Part shown: positions 51,730 through 59,373 of the stretch, piece after piece
Layout of the letters: every line of letters starts with the position of its first letter
Position numbering within the stretch: the first letter of the stretch is position 1
Source: Leptofilum sp041748655
GTDB taxonomy: Bacteria; Chloroflexota; Anaerolineae; Promineifilales; Promineifilaceae
Assembly (NCBI GenBank): GCA_041748655.1
Contig: JBGTCV010000007.1
Coordinates: forward strand, 1 to 64,000
Direction of reading: 5' to 3'
DNA: 64,000 nt
The notes under the pieces: generated by a model
What the model was told of the DNA's origin: nothing
Seen by the model: the letters and a program-made list of their open reading frames with translations, nothing else
The model's database searches: none
Translations under genes and position numbers: made by a program

Positions 51730-51987
51730 ATGGCCGAGACAAATATTACATTCCATAACAAAGCGGCGATCAGGGTGCAGGCGCAGCTATTTACCGGCCG
51801 CACGTTGATCAGCACCTGTGTGGCCGGCCCGGGCGAAAGCCGCAGCTTACCGGCCGAGGTATCGTCATACGACGTCTTTCTCAAGGACAGCTCCACCGGA
51901 TGGGAACTGGCGCGCCAATTAAACAGTAAGGCCACAACCCTCACCCTGAGCCGCCATAAAGGGCGCTACCTCATTACCGGGAGCTGA
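51730..51987 (+). CDS. Small protein, unknown function
   Basis: The 85-residue product starts at ATG 51730 after GGCAGGAAAAA. The sequence alternates hydrophobic and polar residues (NITFHNKAAIRVQAQLFTG, SYDVFLKDSSTGWELAR, GRYLITGS), as in a small beta-sandwich. No signal peptide or motif recognised. Its stop lies one base before the next gene, so the two are co-translated. Confidence 0.5.
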   Translation: MAETNITFHNKAAIRVQAQLFTGRTLISTCVAGPGESRSLPAEVSSYDVFLKDSSTGWELARQLNSKATTLTLSRHKGRYLITGS

Positions 51988-51988
51988 A

Positions 51989-52237
51989 ATGACTCTAAGA
52001 TTCGAGGATTGGCTTAGCACGCAGCAAGAACGAAAAGATGAGATTGGCGATCTGGCACGTATCCCAGACATGCAAGATGTTGCTCAGCAAACATCAAAGA
52101 GGAAGTCCGATGAACATATGGAGTGGGTAAATGTCGTCATTAAAATTGCTCAACCGGGCCACATTGCTGTCTTCAATGATGCCTGGCAGGAATTTCTCCT
52201 GGCAAAACAAGCAGCAACTACGGAACCTCCGGATTAA
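51989..52237 (+). CDS. Small YozE-SAM-like protein
   Basis: The 82-residue product begins FEDWLSTQQERKDEIGDLAR, which resembles the YozE/SAM-like helical family (F..WL..Q..R.D.IGDLA). The second half contains a predicted strand-helix (IAQPGHIAVFNDAWQEFLLA). Position between a small beta protein and a receiver gene suggests a short signalling or stress operon. Function unknown. Confidence 0.55.
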   Translation: MTLRFEDWLSTQQERKDEIGDLARIPDMQDVAQQTSKRKSDEHMEWVNVVIKIAQPGHIAVFNDAWQEFLLAKQAATTEPPD

Positions 52238-52259
52238 TCCGGATTCCCGGAGTATTCAC

Positions 52260-52622
52260 ATGATTCGCGTATTTTTAGCCGACAGGCGACCCGACTCTCG
52301 TTCAGCCCTGCGGCTAATGTTGCTGGATTTGAACATGCAGGTGGTTGGCGAGGCGTCCGAATGGGCGGCCGTTTTGCAAGAAGCCGCCCTGACCCAGCCC
52401 GACATGATCGTGGTGGATTGGGAGTTGATCCCCACAGAAAGCTCGCTTCCGGCGCTGCGGGCCACCTGCCCGTCAGCCGTCGTCATCGTCCTCATCAGCC
52501 ACCTGGATGCCCGGCAGCAGGCAGCGCTTTCGTCCGGAGCCGACAGCTTTATCAGCAAAGACGAAACGCCAGACCGGGTGGCAGAGCGGCTGCGCACTGC
52601 GGTCGCCGATATTCGCGCTTAA
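52260..52622 (+). CDS. Stand-alone receiver-domain protein
   Basis: CGGAG eight bases before ATG 52260 sets a 120-residue product. It is a single response-regulator receiver: VFLADRRPDSRSALRL with the acidic pair reduced to one Asp, phospho-acceptor Asp53 in MIVVDWEL, and Lys100 in SFISKDETP. There is no output domain, so it would act through protein contacts or phosphotransfer. The acidic pocket is weaker than normal, so it may be a pseudo-receiver. Confidence 0.75.
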   Translation: MIRVFLADRRPDSRSALRLMLLDLNMQVVGEASEWAAVLQEAALTQPDMIVVDWELIPTESSLPALRATCPSAVVIVLISHLDARQQAALSSGADSFISKDETPDRVAERLRTAVADIRA

Positions 52623-52708
52623 CAAATAAACCTTGGCGCATCATAACTGTCCGGTGCGCCAGCAACACCAATCGGGGCAGTCAATTAATGGGATCTGGAG
52701 GATTAACC

Positions 52709-52915
52709 ATGAACGATGATATTTTTAAAGGCAAGTGGAAGGAAATGCGGGGTCAGGTCAAAGAGTGGTGGGGCAAACTCACCGACGATGACCTGGAACA
52801 GATGGATGGCAAGGCAGACCAACTGATTGGCGCGCTGCAGAAGCGATATGGCTACACCAAAGAAGCCGCCGAAAAGGAACTGAACGACCGTTTAGAAGCG
52901 GCTAAGATTAAATAA
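52709..52915 (+). CDS. CsbD-family stress protein
   Basis: TGGAGGATTAACC precedes ATG 52709, giving 68 residues. DIFKGKWKEMRGQVKEWWGK and DGKADQLIGALQKRYGYTKE are the CsbD/YjbJ signature of a helical hydrophilic protein induced in general stress and stationary phase. A perfect terminator follows. Confidence 0.9.
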   Translation: MNDDIFKGKWKEMRGQVKEWWGKLTDDDLEQMDGKADQLIGALQKRYGYTKEAAEKELNDRLEAAKIK

Positions 52916-52923
52916 TTTCATCA

Positions 52924-52959
52924 AAGACCTGCCAGGTTTTTGAAAACCTGGCAGGTCTT
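52924..52959. terminator. Perfect 17-bp-stem terminator after csbD-like gene
   Basis: AAGACCTGCCAGGTTTT (52924-52940) is fully complementary to AAAACCTGGCAGGTCTT (52943-52959) around a two-base loop. This GACCTGCCAGGT hairpin looks like a dispersed repeat that can terminate in both directions. Confidence 0.75.
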
Positions 52960-53032
52960 ATGAAGAGCTTCTAACTAATTTTTAAAGCACGGCAGCGTGT
53001 TTACCAAACACTCTACTAAAGGAGAGTATAAG

Positions 53033-53308
53033 ATGAACTTTATTATATGGCTTATCGTTGGCGGTATCGTGGGCTGGGTAGCCAGCATGATTATGCGCAC
53101 AAATGGGCAGCAAGGGCTGGTTATGAATGTTGTGGTCGGGATCGTCGGCGCGTTTTTGGCCGGCCTGTTATTAACACCTCTGTTGGGGATTGGCACTATT
53201 AACCAGAACGATTTCAGTTTGCCGGCTTTGATTGTATCGATCACCGGTGCCGTTATTTTGCTGGCAATTGTCAGTCTCCTCCAGGGCAGAGGAGTGCGCA
53301 GACGCTAG
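53033..53308 (+). CDS. GlsB/YeaQ/YmgE family membrane protein
   Basis: AGGAGAG upstream of ATG 53033 gives 91 residues. Three Gly-rich hydrophobic helices (FIIWLIVGGIVGWVASMIM, VVVGIVGAFLAGLLLTPLLG, ALIVSITGAVILLAIVSLLQ) are the signature of the small transglycosylase-associated family linked to envelope stress. Its stop lies inside the left arm of the next repeat. Confidence 0.88.
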   Translation: MNFIIWLIVGGIVGWVASMIMRTNGQQGLVMNVVVGIVGAFLAGLLLTPLLGIGTINQNDFSLPALIVSITGAVILLAIVSLLQGRGVRRR

Positions 53309-53411
53309 CAGCCTGTCGAACAAAGAAAATGGGACGCAGATTTCAGCTCTTTTATCTGCGTTAATCTGTGTCCTATCACTAGGGAAATCGACTTCTCCGA
53401 CAGCCTGCTAG
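53305..53411. repeat. Nested fold-back repeat
   Basis: CTAGCAGCCTGTCG (53305-53318) faces CGACAGCCTGCTAG (53398-53411) with one mismatch. Inside, GGGACGCAGATT faces AATCTGTGTCC. It begins within the stop region of the GlsB-like gene. Confidence 0.7.
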
Positions 53412-53462
53412 TAGTAGATAGAAAATCTACCCGAAGATTTACAAGTGCGCGAGTTTATCGGT

Positions 53463-53520
53463 GCCATCCCGGAGGTTGACGAGTGTGCGAGGCGTTCACG
53501 AAATCAACTTCCGGGATGGC
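53463..53520. repeat. Fold-back repeat before the YggT-like gene
   Basis: GCCATCCCGGAGGTTGA (53463-53479) faces TCAACTTCCGGGATGGC (53504-53520), 16 of 17 positions. It could serve as a 5' leader structure of the next mRNA. Confidence 0.65.
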
Positions 53521-53546
53521 TATTCAGTTATTCAGCGAGGTGCAAA

Positions 53547-53999
53547 ATGCCACAAATACAAAAACAGACGTCAGAAGTTAGAACGTCACAACGAGAATCA
53601 GACCAGGAACAACGTATCTTCTCGTTTAAGGCAACCCAGTGGATCTGGTTAGTCCTGGGTCTGATTGAAGCGCTGATTGCCATGCGCATTATTCTGTTGC
53701 TAATAGGAGCTAATGCGGCGAGTCCGTTTGCCGTTTTTATTTACGGCGTTACTAATATCTTCCTCTTCCCCTTTGCGGGGTTGGTAGGGACACCCACCTC
53801 TGGGGCGATGGTGCTGGAACTCTCTTCTATTATTGCCATGCTGGTATATGCTTTGTTGTTCTGGGCTTTGGAACGAATCGTCTGGGTAACTTTCTATCGT
53901 CCGCGTGGGTCAGCGGTTGACATCACCCAAACGACAACCAGTGAAAGTGCACCTGTTTCGGTCAGGCATACGCCCACCCGTGAACAGAACGATGTGTAA
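53547..53999 (+). CDS. YggT-like small membrane protein
   Basis: ATG 53547 gives 150 residues. The longer frame would translate the upstream repeat. A charged N-terminus precedes two or three hydrophobic helices (WIWLVLGLIEALIAMRIILL, SPFAVFIYGVTNIFLFPFAG, LSSIIAMLVYALLFWALERI), spaced as in the YggT family, which occurs near division and envelope genes. The C-terminal 30 residues are polar. The role here is probably envelope-related. Confidence 0.65.
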   Translation: MPQIQKQTSEVRTSQRESDQEQRIFSFKATQWIWLVLGLIEALIAMRIILLLIGANAASPFAVFIYGVTNIFLFPFAGLVGTPTSGAMVLELSSIIAMLVYALLFWALERIVWVTFYRPRGSAVDITQTTTSESAPVSVRHTPTREQNDV

Positions 54000-54091
54000 C
54001 GGGCGTTCTCTATCTGTAGAGCGCGCCGCAAATTAGGTGAAAAGAATGGCGTACAGCGCCATTTTCACAAGGAAACAAGGAAAACAAGCGA

Positions 54092-54466
54092 ATGAAAAAC
54101 AAGAAGGGTCAAAAAAAGAAGAAAGATGACAATAATTTAAGCGGCTTTTTAGCAGGGCTGACGTTGTTCGCCGGGCTGCTGCTGGGCAGCTTGATCGGGG
54201 CGGGCGTGATGCTGTTGCTGGCGCCGCAGTCTGGCAAAAAGACGCGGAAGCAGCTTCGGCGGAGAGGCCGGGATTTGCGCCAGCATACGGCCGACGCGGT
54301 AGATGACACGGTCGCCGAGGTTCGCGCCAAAGCGCGCCAGGTTACGACCAGCATCCATGAACAAACTGACGCGCTGCAGCAGCGTGGCCAGGATGTCGTT
54401 GACGAAGGAAAGAAACGCTGGGATGCTGTTGTTGAGGCTGGGAAAACGGCCGTTAACAGTTCCTGA
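54092..54466 (+). CDS. YtxH-domain stress protein
   Basis: The 124-residue product has a Lys-rich start (KNKKGQKKKKDD), one TM helix with the YtxH motif (SLIGAGVMLLLAPQSGKKTR) and a long amphipathic helix (AVDDTVAEVRAKARQVTTSI). YtxH proteins are general-stress membrane proteins. CAAGGAAAAC lies before ATG. Confidence 0.85.
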   Translation: MKNKKGQKKKKDDNNLSGFLAGLTLFAGLLLGSLIGAGVMLLLAPQSGKKTRKQLRRRGRDLRQHTADAVDDTVAEVRAKARQVTTSIHEQTDALQQRGQDVVDEGKKRWDAVVEAGKTAVNSS

Positions 54467-54483
54467 TCACCTGTTTAAGTACC

Positions 54484-54516
54484 AGATGGGTTCAATCTTG
54501 TAGATTGAACCCATCT
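54484..54516. repeat. Perfect hairpin, GATTGG..CAATC family
   Basis: AGATGGGTTCAATCT (54484-54498) pairs perfectly with AGATTGAACCCATCT (54502-54516). It separates the YtxH and Lmo0937-like genes. Confidence 0.75.
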
Positions 54517-54533
54517 CATTAAGGAGAAACCCC

Positions 54534-54689
54534 ATGTTGTGGACTATTATCGTTATTCTGTTCATCCTGTGGCTGCTCGGCTTTTTGGGCGGGAACATCA
54601 ACCCAAGACTCCGCACCGGCAATTGGATTCATACATTGATCGTCATCGTCATCATCCTGGTTATCTTGCAACTGCTTGGAGTAGTGTAA
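54534..54689 (+). CDS. Lmo0937-family small membrane protein
   Basis: A 51-codon gene: AAGGAGAAACCCC, then ATG 54534, with stop TAA 54687-54689. The product begins MLWTIIVILFILWLLGFLGG and ends with a second helix, WIHTLIVIVIILVILQLLGV, matching the tiny two-helix membrane proteins (Lmo0937/DUF5670 type) common in stress islands. Confidence 0.8.
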   Translation: MLWTIIVILFILWLLGFLGGNINPRLRTGNWIHTLIVIVIILVILQLLGVV

Positions 54690-54715
54690 GCAGCCATCTC
54701 GAAATTGCGTGGCGT

Positions 54716-54748
54716 AGATTGGACCAATTTTAAAGATTGGTCCAATCT
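54716..54748. repeat. Perfect hairpin, GATTGG..CAATC family
   Basis: AGATTGGACCAAT (54716-54728) pairs with ATTGGTCCAATCT (54736-54748) around a seven-base loop. It lies between the Lmo0937-like and receiver-cupin genes. Confidence 0.75.
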
Positions 54749-54784
54749 GATACCTTTGGGAAATAGTTATTGGAAAATAGATAA

Positions 54785-55570
54785 ATGACGGGAATTACCC
54801 ATTCACAGACTGCCATGTTGGCTGGTGCCATTCTTGTAATAGACGATAACAGGCACATGCGCGAAGCGCTGACCGATATTTTGAGCCATTTCCTGGATGT
54901 CCCCGTACACACAGCCAACAACGGACACGAAGGCCTGCAGATTTACCGACAGCAGCGGCAAAGCATCTCTCTGGTTTTGCTCGACATGAACATGCCGGTG
55001 ATGAACGGCGAACAGACTTATGAAAAATTGCGACAAATTGACCCTCAGGTCAGGGTAATTATCTCATCGAGTCTGAGTCAGGAAGAGGTCAACCGCCGTT
55101 TGGGGCGGCTTGGGAAGCCCACTTTTTTGCCGAAACCGTATGCCATGAATGACCTGTTCGCTGCTGTGCGAACGGAATTGGCGTCTGTTCAGTCCGTCGT
55201 AACTCATGACGGCCGTATGCAAGGAGTATATTTCATGCAATCCATCCCTTTACACGACAACTGGGTTTTCCACGACGACAATCCTTATGCCGAGCCTCTT
55301 TTTGTGAACGAGAACGGCCGTATCCTCCGCTTTGCCCTCAAACCCGGTCAGTCCGTTAAAGAGCATACAGCCCCCAACTCGCCGGTCTACATCACGGTCC
55401 TCAAAGGCGATGGGCTATTTTCTGGCGGCGACAGCCAGGAAAAGCGCTTTGGAGCTGGCGACTTGTTGATTTTTGACACGGGCGAGCCGCACGCCATTCG
55501 CGCAGATAATGAAGAACTGGTGTTTGTGGCCTTCCTCCATGGCGTTCCCGAAGCGCCCTGGCATAGATAA
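54785..55570 (+). CDS. Receiver-cupin fusion protein with an internal start signal
   Basis: The 261-residue product has a receiver domain at about 15-135 (ILVIDDNRHMREAL, phospho-acceptor Asp67 in VLLDMNMPVMNG, Lys in FLPKPYAM). A one-domain cupin follows at about 165-255 (LKPGQSVKEHTAPNSPVYIT, LKGDG, FGAGDLLIFDTGEPHAIRAD). AAGGAG eight bases before an in-frame ATG at 55235 could start a separate 111-residue cupin. Either this is a true signal-responsive cupin or two coupled genes that fused by loss of a stop. The cupin could bind a metal or small ligand through His residues in EHT and EPHAI. Confidence 0.75.
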   Translation: MTGITHSQTAMLAGAILVIDDNRHMREALTDILSHFLDVPVHTANNGHEGLQIYRQQRQSISLVLLDMNMPVMNGEQTYEKLRQIDPQVRVIISSSLSQEEVNRRLGRLGKPTFLPKPYAMNDLFAAVRTELASVQSVVTHDGRMQGVYFMQSIPLHDNWVFHDDNPYAEPLFVNENGRILRFALKPGQSVKEHTAPNSPVYITVLKGDGLFSGGDSQEKRFGAGDLLIFDTGEPHAIRADNEELVFVAFLHGVPEAPWHR

Positions 55571-55629
55571 GTCTGCGCTGTCCGGCGACCAGATTTTGCA
55601 GTCCCTTTTGCTGAAACCAGGAGAAATTA

Positions 55630-56805
55630 ATGGACACGCTAGATAAAAACGCCATAGCTGAGGTATTAGGCGACTACGAGTCACCCTGCCTCTCACTCTA
55701 CCAGACGACCCACCGGCGTCATCCGGAAAATCAGCAAGACCCAATTCGCTTTGGCAACCTGGTGAAAAAATTGGAACAATCGCTGCTGCAAAAATACCCT
55801 GCAGATGAAATTCAGCCGCTGCTGGAACCGTTTCTAGCCCTGGCCGATGACCGCGATTTCTGGAACCATGCCCTTGACGGCCTGGCCGCGCTGGGGACGA
55901 AGGGTATGTTCCGCGTTTACAAGCTGCAACGGCCTGTGGCAGAGTTAGCCATCGTGGCCGACACCTTTCACACCAAACCCCTGCTGCACACGCTCCAGTC
56001 GGCCGATCGCTACCAAATCCTTGGCCTGAGCCGGCACGAGATCAAACTGTTCGAGGGCAACCGCAACGCCGTAGACGAGATCGAACTGGCCCCAGGCGTA
56101 CCGCGCACGATTACCGAGGCGTTGGGCGAAGAACTGTCCGACCCGCACCTCACCGTTGCCTCCTATGGCGGCGTCACTGGAACGCAACACAGCGGCGCGG
56201 GGGGAATGCAGCCAGGTATGCACCACGGCCACGGCGGCAAAGCAGCCGAGGTAGATAGCGACGCCGATCGTTTCTTCCGCGCCGTTGACCGGGCGATTCT
56301 GGAACGTCACTCGCAGCCATCGGCCCTACCGCTGATCCTGGCCGCCTTGCCGGAGCACCATCACCTGTTCCACCAGGTCAGCCGCAACCCATTCTTGCTG
56401 GAAGGGGGCGTTGACAGCTATCCGGATGCCTTGCCCCTTGACGACCTCCGCCAGCGTGCCTGGCAGGTCGTCGAGCCCCATTATCAGACCCGACTAACCG
56501 CCCTGGCCGAGCAGTTCGGCCACGCCATGTCCCGCAATCTCGGTCATGACCAATTGGCGCAGGTGGCGAAAACGGCCGTGGCTGGGCGGGTAGCCACCCT
56601 GCTCCTCGAGGCCGGCCGTGAAATACCCGGCCGGATTGATGCGGCTACCGGCGATCTCGTCCCGGCCGACCTGGACCACCCGGAAATTGATGACGCGCTA
56701 GACGACCTGGCAGCCTTGACCCTAAAAATGGGCGGCGAAGTCGTCATCATGCCCCCTGAGCAGATGCCGACGAAGACGGGCCTGGCCGCTATTTACCGTT
56801 ATTGA
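55630..56805 (+). CDS. baeRF-type (bacterial archaeo-eukaryotic release factor-like) protein
   Basis: The 391-residue product resembles the baeRF3-like family: LGDYESPCLSLYQTTHRRHP at the start, LAALGTKGMFRVYKLQRPV, LLHTLQSADRYQILGLSRHE, and a C-terminal eL30-like domain (DDALDDLAALTLKMGGEVVI). A His/Gly-rich loop (GMHHGHGGKAAEV) interrupts the middle. Members are thought to act on stalled or hibernating ribosomes. Its neighbour, an HPF/RaiA-like gene 31 bases downstream, supports a translation-silencing role. Confidence 0.8.
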   Translation: MDTLDKNAIAEVLGDYESPCLSLYQTTHRRHPENQQDPIRFGNLVKKLEQSLLQKYPADEIQPLLEPFLALADDRDFWNHALDGLAALGTKGMFRVYKLQRPVAELAIVADTFHTKPLLHTLQSADRYQILGLSRHEIKLFEGNRNAVDEIELAPGVPRTITEALGEELSDPHLTVASYGGVTGTQHSGAGGMQPGMHHGHGGKAAEVDSDADRFFRAVDRAILERHSQPSALPLILAALPEHHHLFHQVSRNPFLLEGGVDSYPDALPLDDLRQRAWQVVEPHYQTRLTALAEQFGHAMSRNLGHDQLAQVAKTAVAGRVATLLLEAGREIPGRIDAATGDLVPADLDHPEIDDALDDLAALTLKMGGEVVIMPPEQMPTKTGLAAIYRY

Positions 56806-56836
56806 TTCGAGTAGCGCCTAAAAGGGCAACAGAAAT

Positions 56837-57184
56837 ATGAAAATTCAAGTCAACACCGACAGAAATATTGAAGCCGATGACGATCTGGCCAGCCAGGTCA
56901 GAGCCGTGGTGGGGGGAACCTTAGAGCGTTTCAGCGAGCGACTCACACGGGTTGAAGTCTACCTGAGCGACGAGAACAGCGACAGCAAATTTGGTACCCA
57001 TGATATGCGCTGCGTGCTGGAGGCCCGTCTTGCCGGCCGTTCCCCGACCGCAGTGACCCATGATGCGGCAACCTGGGAGCAGGCGGTTGAGGGCGCGGCC
57101 GAGCAGATGATGCGTTCCCTGGAAAGCACGCTTGGGCGACTGGACGACCACCGGCAAGGCGCAGAGGCGAAAAAAAATATGTAG
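56837..57184 (+). CDS. HPF/RaiA-like ribosome-associated protein
   Basis: The 115-residue product shows the short HPF/RaiA fold: IQVNTDRNIEADDDLASQVR, then LTRVEVYLSDENSDS, CVLEARLAGR and AAEQMMRSLESTLGRL. There is no long C-terminal extension, as in short HPF. It would bind the 30S subunit and limit translation under stress. The family normally starts with a longer beta strand, so it is somewhat divergent. Confidence 0.8.
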   Translation: MKIQVNTDRNIEADDDLASQVRAVVGGTLERFSERLTRVEVYLSDENSDSKFGTHDMRCVLEARLAGRSPTAVTHDAATWEQAVEGAAEQMMRSLESTLGRLDDHRQGAEAKKNM

Positions 57185-57205
57185 GCGGCGAAGGAGATAA
57201 ATCTT

Positions 57206-57886
57206 ATGTTCCCAATTGGTGATGATAATAGCGACAGAAAAAGTTTGCCGGTGGTCACCTATGCCCTGATCGCTCTAAATGTTCTCTTTTTCTTTGTAGA
57301 GCTAAGCGGCGGTGACGCTTTTATCGAAAAATGGGCTTTCGTTCCCGCTCGCTTCGTGGCTAATCCCATCGCTGATTCTCTGACACTCTTCACGGCTATG
57401 TTCATGCACGCCGGGTGGCTTCATCTGGGTGGCAACATGCTCTACTTATGGATCTTCGGCGACAATGTAGAAGACCGTTTCGGGCATGTCAAGTTCATCA
57501 TTTTCTACTTAGTTTGTGGCCTGGTCGCCACTTTCGCCCAATTAGCCTTTAGCCTCGAATCAACCATACCCAATTTAGGCGCATCGGGGGCGGTTGCCGG
57601 GGTACTCGGCGCTTACATTTTGCTGTTTCCCCAGGGAAAGATCAAAGTATTGCAGGGGCAACGCATCGTTCAGGTACCCGCACTGATCGTCATTGGCCTT
57701 TGGATCGTTCTCCAGTTTTTTAGCGGCGTTGGTTCCATTGCCAACACAGCCGACACAGGTGGCGTGGCTTACATGGCGCACATCGGCGGATTTCTGGCGG
57801 GGTTTGCGTTGACTTTTTTGTTTCGTGGGCGTGACGGGGCACAGACTCCGAGGCTGAGTTCTCCCAATTCAGGCCAGTTAAAATGA
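57206..57886 (+). CDS. Rhomboid-family intramembrane serine protease
   Basis: The 226-residue product has six or seven TM helices. HLGGNMLYLWIFG (His73, Asn77), GASGAVAGVLGAY (catalytic Ser127) and YMAHIGGFLAG (catalytic His192) give the Ser-His dyad and the oxyanion residues. It starts 21 bases after the HPF-like gene, after GAAGGAGAT. Substrates are membrane proteins of unknown identity. Confidence 0.93.
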   Translation: MFPIGDDNSDRKSLPVVTYALIALNVLFFFVELSGGDAFIEKWAFVPARFVANPIADSLTLFTAMFMHAGWLHLGGNMLYLWIFGDNVEDRFGHVKFIIFYLVCGLVATFAQLAFSLESTIPNLGASGAVAGVLGAYILLFPQGKIKVLQGQRIVQVPALIVIGLWIVLQFFSGVGSIANTADTGGVAYMAHIGGFLAGFALTFLFRGRDGAQTPRLSSPNSGQLK

Positions 57887-57978
57887 CCCACAAACAGGTC
57901 TTATCCATCTCTATTTGGTAAAAAGTCGTTCGCAACGGTCAAACTTGATGTTCAATGGAAAACCCTGACGCCTTATGC

Positions 57979-58012
57979 CCATTTATTTGCAGGAACCTGT
58001 TGCAATAAATGG
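57979..58012. terminator. Hairpin after the rhomboid gene
   Basis: CCATTTATTTGCA pairs with TGCAATAAATGG around GGAACCTGT. The 262-base gap 57887-58148 holds no other structure I can support. Confidence 0.45.
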
Positions 58013-58148
58013 TAATCATTCACTCCCGCCCTTGAGCCTGTCGTGGGGACTGGATCATCCTGTGGCTTCTGCGCCATGTAAAGCCTGGAACGCTGGTGGA
58101 AGACCATCCATCCAGGGCAGGCTGTTATGTTAATAAAGGAAAAAAATC

Positions 58149-58275
58149 AATGAGTAAGGATCAGAACAACAAAAAGAAAGACAAGAAAAAACCGGCAAAA
58201 ACAACAAAAGAAAAGAAGCAAGCGAAAAAAGATAAGAAGGAGAAAAAGGAAAACCCTGGAATTCTCGACACATAG
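58149..58275 (+). pseudogene. Lys-rich small protein with an apparent frameshift in a poly-A run
   Basis: ATG 58149 follows AAAGGA. The frame encodes MSKDQNNKKKDKKKPAK and then, after a run of six A at 58196-58201, goes to an early stop (28 codons). Skipping one A gives a smooth continuation, TTKEKKQAKKDKKEKK, to TAG at 58273-58275, typical of small basic nucleic-acid-binding stress proteins. A sequencing error, a decayed gene or slippage expression are all possible. Confidence 0.55.
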
Positions 58276-58330
58276 ACTAAATTACAACAAGCTGTTGCGC
58301 ATCGTCCAAAGTGCGTTGCAAATTGTAAAA

Positions 58331-58369
58331 CGATTTGGCAAATCGCCCAGAGAACGATTTGCCAGATCG
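58331..58369. repeat. Hairpin upstream of the Usp gene
   Basis: CGATTTGGCAAATCG (58331-58345) faces CGATTTGCCAGATCG (58355-58369), 14 of 15 positions. It may act as a terminator or leader structure before the Usp gene. Confidence 0.65.
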
Positions 58370-58392
58370 CTCTGCATTTTTGAAGGAGCGTT

Positions 58393-59373
58393 ATGCTGGA
58401 CCAAATTCTTGTACCGCTAGAGGGGTCTGCCCTGGCGGAATGTGTGCTGCCTCACGCCAAAGCCATCGCCCAGTCTACAGGCGCGCATCTCCTGTTTCTC
58501 CATGTTGTGGAGCAGGAGGATAGCGGCCCCTCGCGCCAGGTAGACCCCTTAAACTGGTATCTACGCAAGGTGGAAGCACAATCTTATATAGACCAGATGA
58601 GCCGGCAATGGCAGCAAAGCAACCTGGTTATTACCAACGTGCTGTTGGAAGGCCCGGCGGCCGAACGAGTCGTGGAATATGCCCACGACAATGACGTGGC
58701 TCTGATTGTCCTCAGCAACCAGAGCCAGAGCGGGGTGGCGCAAAAAGTTATCTGGCAAGTTGGCACATCCATCATGCTGGTACGGGCAGAGTGGCCGGCA
58801 GAGAATCCGTCGGACAACCAGCCCGATGAAATGCATTACGGCCGTATCCTCCTCCCCCTCGATGGTTCACTACGCGCCGAAAGCGTTCTACCCATTGCCA
58901 CCCGCCTGGCCCAATATCACCAGGCTGAACTACTGCTGGTCCATGTCGTCGCCCGGCCGGAAATGGTTCACCGCCACTCTCCCTCCCCCGAAGACAGCAC
59001 CCTGATGGAACAGATTACCCAGCACAACCTGACCGCCGCTGCCCACTACCTGGAACAACTCCAACGACGCCTGCCGCCAGAAACCCAAACCCGTTTACTG
59101 GTGAGCGACAATGTCATCGCTTCTTTGCATGACCTGGTGGAACAGGAAAAAGTGGACCTGGTCATCCTGAGCGCCCATGGGCATTCCGGTGGCAGCCAAC
59201 GGCCGTATGGCAACATAGCCACCAACTTCATCACCTACGGCCTCGTCCCGCTGCTCATTATGCAGGATATGTCACTCCCTAAAACCGGGCCACTGACGGC
59301 CGGAAGTGCCTCCCGGTCATCGGGCCAGACTACGGGAGGGCAAACTTTTGCCAACGCCAACTACGCTCATTGA
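58393..59373 (+). CDS. Tandem universal stress protein (UspA)
   Basis: The 326-residue product has two Usp domains: residues about 1-135 (ILVPLEGSALAECVLPHAKA, VALIVLSNQSQSGVAQ) and about 150-295 (RILLPLDGSLRAESVLPIAT, VDLVILSAHGHSGGSQRPYG). The second keeps the ATP-binding GHSGG-type loop, and the first does not clearly. A 30-residue polar tail follows. TGAAGGAGCGTT precedes ATG. The gene end overlaps the start of the following giant gene. Confidence 0.9.
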   Translation: MLDQILVPLEGSALAECVLPHAKAIAQSTGAHLLFLHVVEQEDSGPSRQVDPLNWYLRKVEAQSYIDQMSRQWQQSNLVITNVLLEGPAAERVVEYAHDNDVALIVLSNQSQSGVAQKVIWQVGTSIMLVRAEWPAENPSDNQPDEMHYGRILLPLDGSLRAESVLPIATRLAQYHQAELLLVHVVARPEMVHRHSPSPEDSTLMEQITQHNLTAAAHYLEQLQRRLPPETQTRLLVSDNVIASLHDLVEQEKVDLVILSAHGHSGGSQRPYGNIATNFITYGLVPLLIMQDMSLPKTGPLTAGSASRSSGQTTGGQTFANANYAH

